In this document: piece by piece, positions 1 through 9,455 of the stretch
Position numbering within the stretch: the first letter of the stretch is position 1
Layout: the number at the start of each line of letters is the position of its first letter
Source: Collodictyon triciliatum
Taxonomy: Eukaryota; CRuMs
DNA: 20,666 bases
Assembly (NCBI GenBank): GCA_043381765.1
Contig: JBHJMP010000309.1
Location: 1 to 20,666 of the forward strand
Reading direction: 5' to 3'
Notes under the pieces: model-generated
Seen by the model: the letters and a program-made list of their open reading frames with translations, nothing else
Told to the model about the DNA's origin: nothing
Databases searched by the model: none
Position numbers and translations under genes: made by a program

Positions 1-235
1 GTTTTGTTTTGTTTTGTTTTGTTTTGTTTTGTTTTGTTTTGTTTTGTTTTGTTTTGTTTTGTTTTGTTTTGTTTTGTTTTGTTTTGTTTTGTTTTGGTTT
101 TGTTTTGTTTTGTTTTGGTTTTGTTTTGTTTGGTTTGGTTTGGTTTGGTTTGGTTTGGTTTGGTTTTGGTTTTGGTTTGGTTTGGTTTGGTTTGGTTTGG
201 TTTGGTTTGGTTTGGTTTGTTTTATTGTTTTGCTT
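1..235. repeat. TTTTG pentamer array grading into TTTGG pentamers
   Basis: The window opens with a near-perfect array of TTTTG units (about 1-120), then a short mixed zone, then TTTGG units from about 125 to 225. Because the unit is five bases long and contains no stop in any phase, all three forward frames are open through it. Those Phe/Val/Leu/Trp-rich translations are repeat artefacts, not proteins. The G-rich strand runs inward from the left edge, which is the wrong orientation for a left-end telomere. Confidence 0.9.
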
Positions 236-526
236 TGTTCCTCTTCGTATTTTGGTGAACTAGGTAGAGCAATCTGTTCGACAAGTGGATGCAATCACAC
301 ACGCATTGAGCATGAGCAAACGCAGCTAGCAACATATGAATTATTGTTTCTAAACAACCCAAACACAACCAAAATAGGGAATAGCTAACCCATAAAGCAA
401 AATAATCCTACTTTTTTTATTATTATTATTATGATTTGTGTCTAGTATATCAACATCCTTTCTATCATAACGAATGAAATATGCTGCATTGAACTCTAGC
501 CAGATTATTTCCGAGGCCTTTTGTGA
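236..526. other. AT-rich spacer, nothing recognised
   Basis: No gene, RNA or structured element was recognised here. A short TTA run lies at about 411-432. Confidence 0.5.
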
Positions 527-845
527 GTTAGTCGTGATTCAATTAATGTTGCTATAGTACAAAAATATATAGTAGAAAAATGTTCGATTGAACGCAACAA
601 CATATTCTTTCCCATTGTCAAGAATGGGCAGCCTTATGTTTGCCTTTGTCTCGTAAGTGGCTTTGAATACTTTCTCTCCAGCCAAAGGCAACACGCTTTA
701 AAGATGCAAAAATATACAATATCACAACCCCGTCCAAGTAAAGGGAAGACAATATCGCCTGCTTCTCTATGCACGACGCTCCCTCTTCAACGGCGCATTT
801 CGTGTGATTGTGATTCTTCTGCTCGGTTATGCACGCTCAGACATC
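527..845 (+). other. Stop-free stretch of unknown status, possible exon
   Basis: One forward frame is free of stops from 527 (just after a TGA at 524-526) and stays open through the T-rich repeat to about 1096. The non-repetitive part is about 106 codons. Its translation is not low-complexity and includes Cys, Pro, Gln and Arg residues. The first in-frame ATG is only at 704. A good donor-like GTAAGT lies at 653-658 on the same strand. No family was recognised. It could be an exon of a gene extending left, a 5' untranslated region of the M20 gene, or a chance open frame. Confidence 0.2.
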
Positions 846-950
846 CTTTTTTCTTTTTTTCTTTTTTTTCTTTTTTTCTTTTTTTCTTTTTTTCTTTTTT
901 TCTTTTTTTCTTTTTTTCTTTTTTTCTTTTTTTCTTTTTTTCTTTTTTTC
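845..950. repeat. T7C octamer tract
   Basis: This is an almost perfect tandem array of a TTTTTTTC octamer, about 13 units. It is pyrimidine-rich on the plus strand, upstream of the plus-strand M20 gene. Lys/Glu-rich or Phe/Ser-rich translations of it are artefacts. Confidence 0.9.
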
Positions 951-1024
951 GTGTTACCTGCTTGCTCCCTTCCTCATCACCCATGAATACACACTTTTTG
1001 GCTACTTTGGGCTTATTCATACGA

Positions 1025-1080
1025 CTTATTATTACTATTGCTATTACTATTATTATTACTATTATTATTACTATTAATAT
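1025..1080. repeat. Trinucleotide TAT/TAC-type tract
   Basis: This is an imperfect trinucleotide array of TAT, TAC and TTA units. No coding signal beyond the repeat. Confidence 0.75.
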
Positions 1081-1121
1081 GATTATGGTTCCCTAATAGT
1101 TGGGGAAAACCTCGATATCTA

Positions 1122-1511
1122 NNNNNNNNNNNNNNNNNNNNNNNNNNNNNNNNNNNNNNNNNNNNNNNNNNNNNNNNNNNNNNNNNNNNNNNNNNNNNNN
1201 NNNNNNNNNNNNNNNNNNNNNNNNNNNNNNNNNNNNNNNNNNNNNNNNNNNNNNNNNNNNNNNNNNNNNNNNNNNNNNNNNNNNNNNNNNNNNNNNNNNN
1301 NNNNNNNNNNNNNNNNNNNNNNNNNNNNNNNNNNNNNNNNNNNNNNNNNNNNNNNNNNNNNNNNNNNNNNNNNNNNNNNNNNNNNNNNNNNNNNNNNNNN
1401 NNNNNNNNNNNNNNNNNNNNNNNNNNNNNNNNNNNNNNNNNNNNNNNNNNNNNNNNNNNNNNNNNNNNNNNNNNNNNNNNNNNNNNNNNNNNNNNNNNNN
1501 NNNNNNNNNNN
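1122..1511. other. Assembly gap of 390 N
   Basis: This is an undetermined run of N. The right edge is a homopolymer of T, which probably caused the break. Promoter or 5' untranslated sequence of the M20 gene may be hidden here. Confidence 0.99.
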
Positions 1512-1514
1512 TTT

Positions 1515-1583
<69 letters not shown>
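1512..1583. repeat. Poly-T tract
   Basis: This is a homopolymer of T interrupted by a single C near its left end. It abuts the gap and ends about 30 bases before the M20 start codon. Confidence 0.9.
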
Positions 1584-1585
<2 letters not shown>

Positions 1586-1615
1586 TCATTTTACCACGCC
1601 CAAGAGTCGCGAAAG

Positions 1616-3160
1616 ATGGCAAAAGGAATGGGCGTCGGGGCGTTTGTGACCACCACGTTTTCTACACTCGGCCTTTTGGCGGCGGTACTGATTTTCAATA
1701 CTGCGACAAACACCGCAACACCCGCACCCTTCCCGCCTCTCAAGTTTCTTGAGGTTGACAGGTAATGTCTCTCGATTTCAGTCACAACACCTTGGCTTCG
1801 TAAGAAAGTGGTAATTAAGAACGAAAGAAGGAAGAAAAGAAAAAAGAATAAACACCCAAATTAGCATAGAAAATAAAGAATGGACAATACACAAGTACTG
1901 TGGTATTTAGTTGCACAACCGGCTCTGTGAGCCTTCTTCAACGTTTTTATTATGCTCACAACCAGTTTATTCATATCTCCTCCTTTTCCTAGGGAATCTG
2001 CTATTGAGAGAGTGTCGAAAGCCCTGCAATTCAAGACGATATCCCACGTAGGAAAGCTGGATGACTTTCCAGAGTCAATTGAGGTTAGAGTTTCGTTGAC
2101 AAAAACAAAGACAAAGACAAAAAAGGGAGCCAATTTGATGAATCGACTTTTTATATATATACATGGACGTTAAGGCATTCGTTGGACTTCGGCAGTTTCT
2201 AGAGAAAGAATATCCTTATGTTCACAAGACACTTGTATTGGAAACAGTGAATAAATACTCACTTCTTTACAGATGGGATGGTTCCAACCCTTCATTAAAG
2301 TACCACTTCTTTTTTTACCTTCTATTTTCCATTTTTTCTCCCATGATTTTCACTCGATTTAGTGGTCAATATCATGCTTAATGAAAGACAAGAAACACTT
2401 ATCCAATTGAGTAATAAAGAGTCAAAACATAAATAATATTCGTTCATGCTTGAAGCCTCTTTTTGAATTTGGCTAATTCTCATGTAGACCTTATTTGCTC
2501 ATGTCCCATCTGGATGTTGTTCCGGTCCCAAATGCTACCCAATGGAAATATCCTCCATTCGAAGGGCGCGTGGAAGAAGGCTATATTTGGGGTCGCGGAG
2601 CTTTGGATGATAAGGTAAGTTGGCATAGATTTGGTTCTTCCCTCTCAGTACTATCCTGTCATGATGGATTCTACAACCTCATCTCTGTCTTTTATTGTAA
2701 GAGATGAAACCAATTAATGAAATCAGTATTAATGTATCTTGTTTATATGTTAGATGGGGGTAATCCAAATTCTCGAAGCCATCGAAATTTCGATTAAGGA
2801 GGGATTTGAACCAAAGGTTCCGTTATTTGTGACCATTTTTATTTCTCTCTCTCTCTATTTTGAATTAAATAGTTATGTTGTTTGTAGTTGCATGTTTTTA
2901 TTTGACTTTATATCAGAGAACTGTCTATCTATCATTTGGGCACAATGAAGAGGTCTCTGGTCTACAGGGGAATGCAATGACAGCAAAAATTCTTGCAGAG
3001 AGAAATATCAACTTTGTATGAAAAGCGAATTTACCTTACGAATAATACGTTTATCTATTATTTAATTTTGTATTTGTTTTGTAAATTGTCTCATTTTGAA
3101 ATTAAATTGATGTGTTTGAAAAGAAATCACTCTGCGCTGTTTAGTCATTATTCAATCAAT

Positions 3161-3231
<71 letters not shown>

Positions 3232-5073
3232 TTAGGAATTTGTTTTGGACGAAGGTGGTAGTTTAATTACGGGTGTCTTGTCTGGGCTTAGCAAACCAAT
3301 TGCCTCTGTTGCGTTGGCAGAGAAAGGATACGTCACGTTTGAGCTTGAAGTGCGCACAAATGGAGGTCATTCTTCAGTCCCACCACCAGAGGGCTCCATA
3401 TCGATTTTATCCAAGGCGATAACGAAGTATTAATAACATGATGATTCAGAATTTTTCATTATGGACTTTATAATTTTCTGAATCTTCGCGGAAAAGTTGC
3501 ATATTAAATTAATGGCACAAAAAAGACTTCAGGAAAACCCGATGCCATCACGTCTGAGTGGTATCTCAGAATCCATCGTAATAATTTAAATCGTCGAATT
3601 TAATAATCTTATAAAGAAAACTGACGAATTATCACTCAATCATAGTTGAAAAGCTTGTCCCCCCATATGAATCCATTAAACCGCCTTGCAACTTCTAATT
3701 TATGGTTATTTGGTCCGATTGTTTTGAAAATGGTTGGCTATATTTACTAGAAAAAAATTAATTCATCTAAATGCTATTTGCAATATCATTTTCTGATACC
3801 ATCATCTCCTGAGTCCATCCCCTTTTTTAAAAGTTGGAGTCAGGACCTACCACAAATGCAATTATACGCTCGACAATCTTTCCCACAGTGATTAGCGGTA
3901 TTTTCTAACTATTAAAATTCCATTTATTAATTTTTTTTTCGCCTTGAAAACCAGTTTGATTTCCATCGCGATATGGCAGCGGCATAGTAGGATGTCCTTA
4001 CACGTCAGTTCTGTTAACAATTTCAATACCCTTTCCTACAGCTGGAATTAAAGACAATGTTATTCCCGACAAAGCTCGAGCTGTTTTGAATTCTCGGATT
4101 CTTCCTGGAGACACTATTGATGAAGTAATTGCAGTTTTACTTTGCTTTAAATTATATATGATAGAAAGAGATTATATGTTGGCTTAGTTACTTCTTTCGA
4201 AGGAAATAAGGAGTGTACATTATGCACAAATGATGATATTTTCACTACTGCATTCGTCTTCAATACAAGATTTTGTCCCACGTTCGGAAAGTGATTAATG
4301 ACCCGCGTGTTGACATACATGTGAAACGTGAAACTGCTGCGGAGCCATCGGAAATATCTTCAGCTGATTCAGAGTCATTCAAAATGATAGCACACACAAT
4401 CGGACAAGTTTGTCATTGATGCATCATTTCTGAACATAAGCCAATATAAGTCATAAAACAAGACTTACAAAACCAATTCACTAAATAAAATATCATATGA
4501 AAAAGCTTTATCCGGAATCAGTCGTTGCTCCATCTATCACCATGGGTGCCACGGACGGTCGTTGGTATCAACACATATCTCCTGTATGAACTGTTTTATT
4601 TAATTCCTATTTTCCACCTAATTTATATATATATTTTGTTGTTTTTTTTATAAAAAATAATAATCGTACAATCATTTTTTTTTGTGCAAATATAAGTTTG
4701 ACCGAATGACCGCGATAAAAAAAACTGAATCTTTCCTTTCCCATCTGCCGTTAAAAATACCAGAAAGCAGTCTACCGCTTTTCGCCAATGGAGGTTGGAA
4801 CGTGAATGTCATCTCGACTCACTCCATTTTATTTCTTTTTTATTTCAAAAATAAAAAAACAAGGAGATAAGGGGCTATTCGAATTCCATTAATGTTTTCC
4901 AGCTTCAACTACAAAAATTGACAAGTACATAATGCATGCATCTCTTGTAATAGCTGACATCTTCTGACATGGCACGCATTCATGGAGTAAACGAGCGCAT
5001 TTCTGTGGACAATCATATTCGCTCCATCTCTTTTTATTACTACCTCATTCGAAATGCAGAGTCCATCGCCTGA
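1616..5073 (+). CDS. CPS1/PM20D1-like: M20 family zinc carboxypeptidase, CPS1/PM20D1-like, 15 exons
   Basis: A predicted metallopeptidase of 522 residues that would cleave (or condense) peptide or N-acyl amino acid bonds in the secretory pathway or vacuole, judging from relatives. Exons: 1616-1761, 1993-2083, 2175-2299, 2488-2614, 2754-2816, 2917-3015, 3236-3426, 3526-3577, 3646-3732, 3834-3897, 4042-4124, 4270-4407, 4506-4583, 4697-4801, 4954-5073. Residues about 7-27 form a signal anchor, as in yeast CPS1. Zinc-site motifs are all present: SHLDVVPV (His128, Asp130), GRGALDDK (Asp161), GHNEEVSG (Glu195 base, Glu196 ligand), LDEGG (Asp222) and RIHGVNERI (His493). NLWLFGP and AGIKDNVIP are also family-like. 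The acceptors at 3525 and 4696 are weak. Just upstream of 4697 the same frame reads YKF, resembling a family IYRF motif, so exon 14 may be misplaced. The start is the first ATG after the poly-T tract. A possible AATAAA lies right after the stop at 5075-5080. The family call is strong. Confidence 0.9.
3159..3233. repeat. TTTA tetranucleotide array in M20 intron 6
   Basis: A perfect TTTA array fills the 3' end of the intron at 3016-3235 and runs right up to its AG acceptor, in place of a normal polypyrimidine tract. Confidence 0.95.
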
Positions 5074-5436
5074 AAATAAAGGAATTGCCTGAAGTAGGAG
5101 CACAAGAAATAGGAAAGCGCGTAGTTCCCCTCCTTGATTGCCATACTGTATTTATTTTTTAAAAGAAAAAGCATATACTTGTAAGGATGTTCTGCCTCAA
5201 TGTTTTCATACATTTCAGTACATGTAAGTTTTCTCTTTATTCGAGTAAGATTAATGATGGTGAGGAAATGATTTAGATTTGTCGAATAGGGTGAAATGAA
5301 AGGAGTGTGTCGAAGAAATGAGAAAGAATTTTCAGGAAAGGAAAAGAAAAAAGAAAAGGCTTTGGATCCATTAATCTATTTGTTTATAGGGTTTTTTTTT
5401 TTTTTTAAGGATAAAACAAAAGGGGAAGAAATCCAT
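5074..5436. other. Convergent 3' spacer between the M20 and MLO-like genes
   Basis: The two genes end tail to tail. The stretch is AT-rich with A- and T-runs (for example about 5392-5406). I see no coding signal. It presumably holds both 3' untranslated regions and polyadenylation sites. Confidence 0.6.
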
Positions 5437-7423
5437 TCAGAGAGAGCCTTCAAACTGCTGCTGTTTCAGGGTTAAATCCATAATTCTGCGGTTGGTCAGG
5501 CATCCAACGCTGCTGATGACAGTGTACGCAATCACAAACTCTGGGATGATGATACTGACTGTTAGCAAATGCGGCCAAAGCGCAGCGACATGGAAGGCCA
5601 CCGGATAATGATTTTGCTGGATGATATCAACAAAGTAGAGCAAGTAGAAGCCCAACTCCCCTATGTTGATGAAGAGACACATCCGCAAGGTGTAGATGAG
5701 AAACTTTGGCGTCTTGAACCAGTAGAGTTTCATCTGCGTATGGACAGAGTCTGTCGGGTACGACCAGAGGTTGGCCAGGCGGACTTTGCAGCGCAAGAAT
5801 CGACCGCGCCATTCGCTACACGAGAAAAGGGAAAAGACGGACGAGCAGCAGAGACTCAGCAGCGAGGCACATGAAAGTCGGTCACCAGTCTCGCCACGCG
5901 CAAAAGCTGAGCCTGTTCTGCTCGAGCCGATATGCGGAGACGGAGATGGCGAGTATGAAACCGCAGTGGGAAAGCCATAATCGGAGACAAGCTTTGCCGA
6001 GAAGATGCTCCCTTCGTAGGTGCCTGAGAGTCTCTGAGATGATGTTGGGAGGTCGTCCGAGGCTGATGTTTCGCGCATGCCCGGGTGCGGATGTTGGACT
6101 TGCACGTAGGCATTTGAGTCATAGTCGTTGAGATGCGCGGGCAGGAGAGAGACGTGGAAATGGTTGATGTCATGGTCGTAGAGATTATGCACGGAGCCGT
6201 TCAATCCCTGGGAGCGCTGCCCGCTGGAGTCGGAGTCTCTCGGCGTGGTGATTGGGGCCGACAGGACGTCTGACTTGATGAGCGACTTTGTTATTTTGCG
6301 GCACTTGTAGACAATGACGCCTTCAATAAAGACTACAAGATTTGTCAGTCCCACAAAGTTGTGGATGCTGCTCTGCTCAGAAAGCGCGCTGCCGAGCCAC
6401 TGGCGCAGTCCGTTGATACCAATTATGCACAACGCAAGAAGCCAGATGGACCAGTGGATCTTGACCATCTCGGCCACGACAGAGCGCATGCATTTGCGCA
6501 GATACGAGCCGAAGTTGAAGCGGTCGGTCAGGCCTTGCTGCAGGATGAAGCGGCTGCGGATGACGTGGTGGTAGTATTGGTGCTCAAGGTCGTTGAAGAC
6601 CCATGAATCGAGCGGATGCACAAGCTTCTTCCAGAAGGAGTCTCGCTCTCGCTGCTGCTTGAGATATTGGTACGATTCCTCGATGGTCCCTGCGAGGGTA
6701 ATGAACAAGGGTTAGAGACTAGTATAAATGAAAATGAAAAAGGGAAAAAAGGAAAAAGGAAAAAGGAAAAAGGAAAAAGGGAAAAGAAAAAAAAGAAAAA
6801 GAACAGGAAATAAGAAAAGAAGAACCGAAAAAAGAGAGATATTTTAGAGTACAAGAGCAGGAAATGGGAAAGATTGGATGTGAGTTGGGTAGTGTTGTAG
6901 ACATAAAATAGAATTGCGAAATCAAATAGATAAATTACGAGTGAAAAAAAACTATGAAGAATAAATAGTACGTGAGCTCTTGGATTCAATCAGGCCTAGC
7001 TTTTTCATGTATATGATCGAGAAGGAGATCAAGTAAAACATCAGAAAGATGTAAAGCATCAGAGCAACAAATATGAGGAGATGCAGAAAATCGTAAAGAG
7101 TGCTGGGGATTTTGTCTCCTGTAATGTCTGATATGAAGTCGGTAGAATCGGCCGTCCAGATAAACACAGAAATAAACCCACAGACCATCAGCTCTAGTTG
7201 TTATTGCCGTGATAATTGCTTACAGTATTTGTGGTGTATAACTGACACAATGCCAATTACAATGAGGAGTAAAATAAAATAAAGTACGAAATATTTTAAC
7301 AAACCTTTATAAAGTTGCTGGACAAGGTCAAAAAGCTGGGGTGCATTTCGTTGAAGAAACTATAGACATTAGGCAAGTTTGTTAAAAACAAAAACCAAAA
7401 AGACCAGAAAAAAATGTAAATAT

Positions 7424-7521
<98 letters not shown>

Positions 7522-7688
7522 NNNNNNNNNNNNNNNNNNNNNNNNNNNNNNNNNNNNNNNNNNNNNNNNNNNNNNNNNNNNNNNNNNNNNNNNNNNNNNN
7601 NNNNNNNNNNNNNNNNNNNNNAAACTATAGACATTAGGCAAGTTTGTTAAAAACAAAAACCAAAAAGACCAGAAAAAAAAGAAAATAA

Positions 7689-7758
<70 letters not shown>

Positions 7759-8178
7759 ACACACACACAACATAAACAAAAATCAAAAACTAAGAAAATA
7801 AAGAAAAACAAAGAAACAAAGAAAATAGACAAAAACAAAAAAGGCAAAAAAAATAAAGAAAATGAAGAAAATAAAGAAAAATAAAAAACCAGAAAACAAC
7901 AAAGAAAAATAAAATAGAATAGCAAAAAACAAAAAAAAACTAGAGCTCCGATTTGCAACGTTGAAAGAACAAGTAGACAGCAAACGAAGTTGACGAGGGT
8001 GAGAAGGGCTCACACTCACCCGATCCAACAGACGTGTCACAAACTCGAAAAAGAATGCAATCACAAAGATAAAGAATATAATCAGCGTCATCGAGCCGAG
8101 ATAGTCTTCAAAGTCCAAATCCGAAAAGTCATCCACGTGAGAACCGTCTTCGTGGGCCGAAACGTTAGCGCTCCGCAT
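5437..8178 (-). CDS. MLO-like: MLO-family seven-transmembrane protein, 4 exons
   Basis: A predicted integral membrane protein of 562 residues. Exons in reading order: 8178-8020, 7359-7305, 7193-6972, 6689-5437; phases match at every junction. Hydrophobic helices lie near residues 28-46, 73-84, 97-128, 223-240, 255-274, 475-502 and 510-540. MLO-like signatures include KELMVCGFISVFIW (joined across exons 2 and 3), a block before helix 4 reading RFNFGSYL then VKIHWSIW, and LYWFKTPKFLIY leading into helix 6. In plants MLO proteins are plasma-membrane proteins, linked to calcium transport, with a cytosolic calmodulin-binding tail. Here the protein stops about 22 residues after helix 7, so that tail is absent. 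The helix 5-6 loop is about 200 residues and Ser-rich, far longer than in plants as I recall them. Intron 1 contains an assembly gap, but its splice sites are outside it. The function in this organism is unknown; the family call rests on motif memory. Confidence 0.72.
6728..6832. repeat. Purine-rich GGAAAAA/GAAAAA tract in MLO-like intron 3
   Basis: Purine-rich on plus, so T/C-rich in the sense of the minus-strand gene. It sits within about 140 bases of the acceptor of the intron at 6971-6690. Confidence 0.8.
7425..7521. repeat. Poly-A tract, 97 bases
   Basis: A pure A homopolymer ending at the gap edge, inside MLO-like intron 1 (poly-T in the sense of that gene). Confidence 0.95.
7522..7621. 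other. Assembly gap of 100 N
   Basis: Exactly 100 N, a conventional placeholder for a gap of unknown size. It lies within MLO-like intron 1. Confidence 0.99.
7690..7940. repeat. Poly-A tract then A-rich GAAA/CAAA low-complexity DNA
   Basis: A 68-base A homopolymer (7690-7757), a short CA run, then A-rich DNA with scattered G and C to about 7940. All of it is inside MLO-like intron 1 and T-rich in the sense orientation. Confidence 0.85.
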
Positions 8179-9455
8179 TTCTCTTTGCTTTGTCTCTCGC
8201 CTCTCGTCTCACCCGTAGCGAGTCAAGTGTTCTCTCACACACAAGTTCTTCCTTTTGATATTTATGTGCCCGTGGGAAGATCGCCGCCAAAAAGCCAGCC
8301 AGTCTACAACTGAGGAACTCTACAGCGTTAGAAGGTTATGAAGGCGGTGATTTTGATCATACTTAGGAAAAGATTGTTAGGTGAGCCCTCAACTTTGGGC
8401 GCGAGTCTCTCGTAAGAAACAACAGGCAAGTTGATTCTGAATATGATGCGCTTCCTCTCTTCAGGTTGCGAGCATTGTACACAAAAGGCTTCTACTTGTC
8501 GTTCGTGTGGCTTTAATTGGCTTTTCGCGTCTGTTTGATTCGTCCCAATAGCTTCTTTTCATTTTCTTTTCTGTTACTTTTTTATTTTATTTTATTTTTT
8601 TTGTTTTTTCGTTTTGTTTTGTTTTGTTTTTTCCAAGGCTTCAAAATTTGACTGAACGAATAGAATTCAAATGCGTTTTGCAACCCATTATTACCATAAA
8701 CAGATTAGATGTGCTCATCTATTTCCAAATCTGAGGGTTCTAAAGTGGAGTTCAAGAAATCCAGATTAATTCAGAATAGGATTATATGAACCCAGATCGT
8801 GTGACTCGCTTTAGCAAAACCAATCCACATCTAAGCAGGTTCTCTTGTTGACGGCTGGAGAGGAGGTTTTTTTTTGTCTTTTGAGGAATCGTCTGTTCTC
8901 AGCGCTTGGTTGAGGCCCTACGACTCTGGCGTCGCTTGGATTTGTGTCGGTAGTGGTTGCTTTTTTTCCTTTCGAGATGAAAATCCCAATCTCTAAAGTG
9001 AGAATAAAAAGGAAAAAGAAGAAAAGGAAAAGGAAAAAGAAAAGGAAAAGGAAAGAAGAAAAGGAGAAGGAAAGAAGAAAAGGAAAGAAGAAAAGGAAAA
9101 GGAAAGAAGAAAAGGAAAAAGAAAAAGAAAAAGAAATGGAAAAGAAAAAGAAAGAAGAAAAGGAAAAGGAAAAGGAAAAGAAAATGAAAAAGAAAAAAAG
9201 AAAAAAGGAAAAAAGGAAAAAAGGAAAAAAGAAAAAGAAAGAAGAAAAGGAAAATGAAAAAGAAAAGAAAAAGAAAAGAAAAAGAAAGAAGAAAAGGAAA
9301 AAGGAAAAAGGAAAAAGGAAAAAGGAAAAGAAAAGAAAAGAAAAAGAAAAATTTATTATCAAAAATGCCCGACATTGATAAAAAAAAATATATATTTTCC
9401 CAGACCCTACTCAAAGGATTCTGAAAGGAATCTCTCTGTTCGACTCAGCTCCAGC
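8179..9455. other. Divergent spacer between the MLO-like and ATAT genes
   Basis: The two start codons face away from each other, so both promoters should lie here. It contains a T-rich segment with TTTTG units at about 8578-8632 and the purine block described separately. A minus-strand open frame at about 8811-9000 has mixed, non-repetitive composition but runs straight into the repeat, and no family is recognisable. No defined promoter element could be supported. Confidence 0.45.
8995..9352. repeat. Long GGAAAAG/AAGAAG polypurine tract
   Basis: About 350 bases of almost pure purine on the plus strand, in GGAAAA, GAAAAA and AAGAAG blocks, ending about 100 bases before the ATAT start codon. 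Long polypurine tracts of this kind can form triplexes. Lys/Glu-rich translations of it are artefacts. Confidence 0.9.

Larger units (their letters stand above)
7357..7679 (+). repeat. 58-base direct duplication flanking a gap
   Basis: Positions 7357-7414 and 7622-7679 are identical. Each copy is followed by a short divergent segment and then a long A run. The left copy includes the first three bases of MLO-like exon 2 and its splice acceptor. Two copies on either side of an exactly 100-base gap are the usual sign of unmerged overlapping contigs or two alleles, so only one copy may exist in the genome. Confidence 0.9.

Noticed and set aside
1-388. Three overlapping Phe/Val/Leu/Cys-rich open frames, or a telomere
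   Set aside because: All three frames are open only because the pentamer contains no stop. The G-rich strand has the wrong orientation for a left chromosome end and the unit shades from TTTTG to TTTGG without a telomeric motif.
5569-6606. Several plus-strand open frames of 60-105 codons
   Set aside because: They lie entirely opposite the last MLO-like exon and share its stop-free composition; shadows.
7990-8313. Plus-strand 107-codon open frame
   Set aside because: It lies opposite MLO-like exon 1 and its upstream region, and no spliced continuation fits.
8944-9378. Lys/Glu-rich 144-codon open frame
   Set aside because: It is a translation of the polypurine repeat with no unique sequence.
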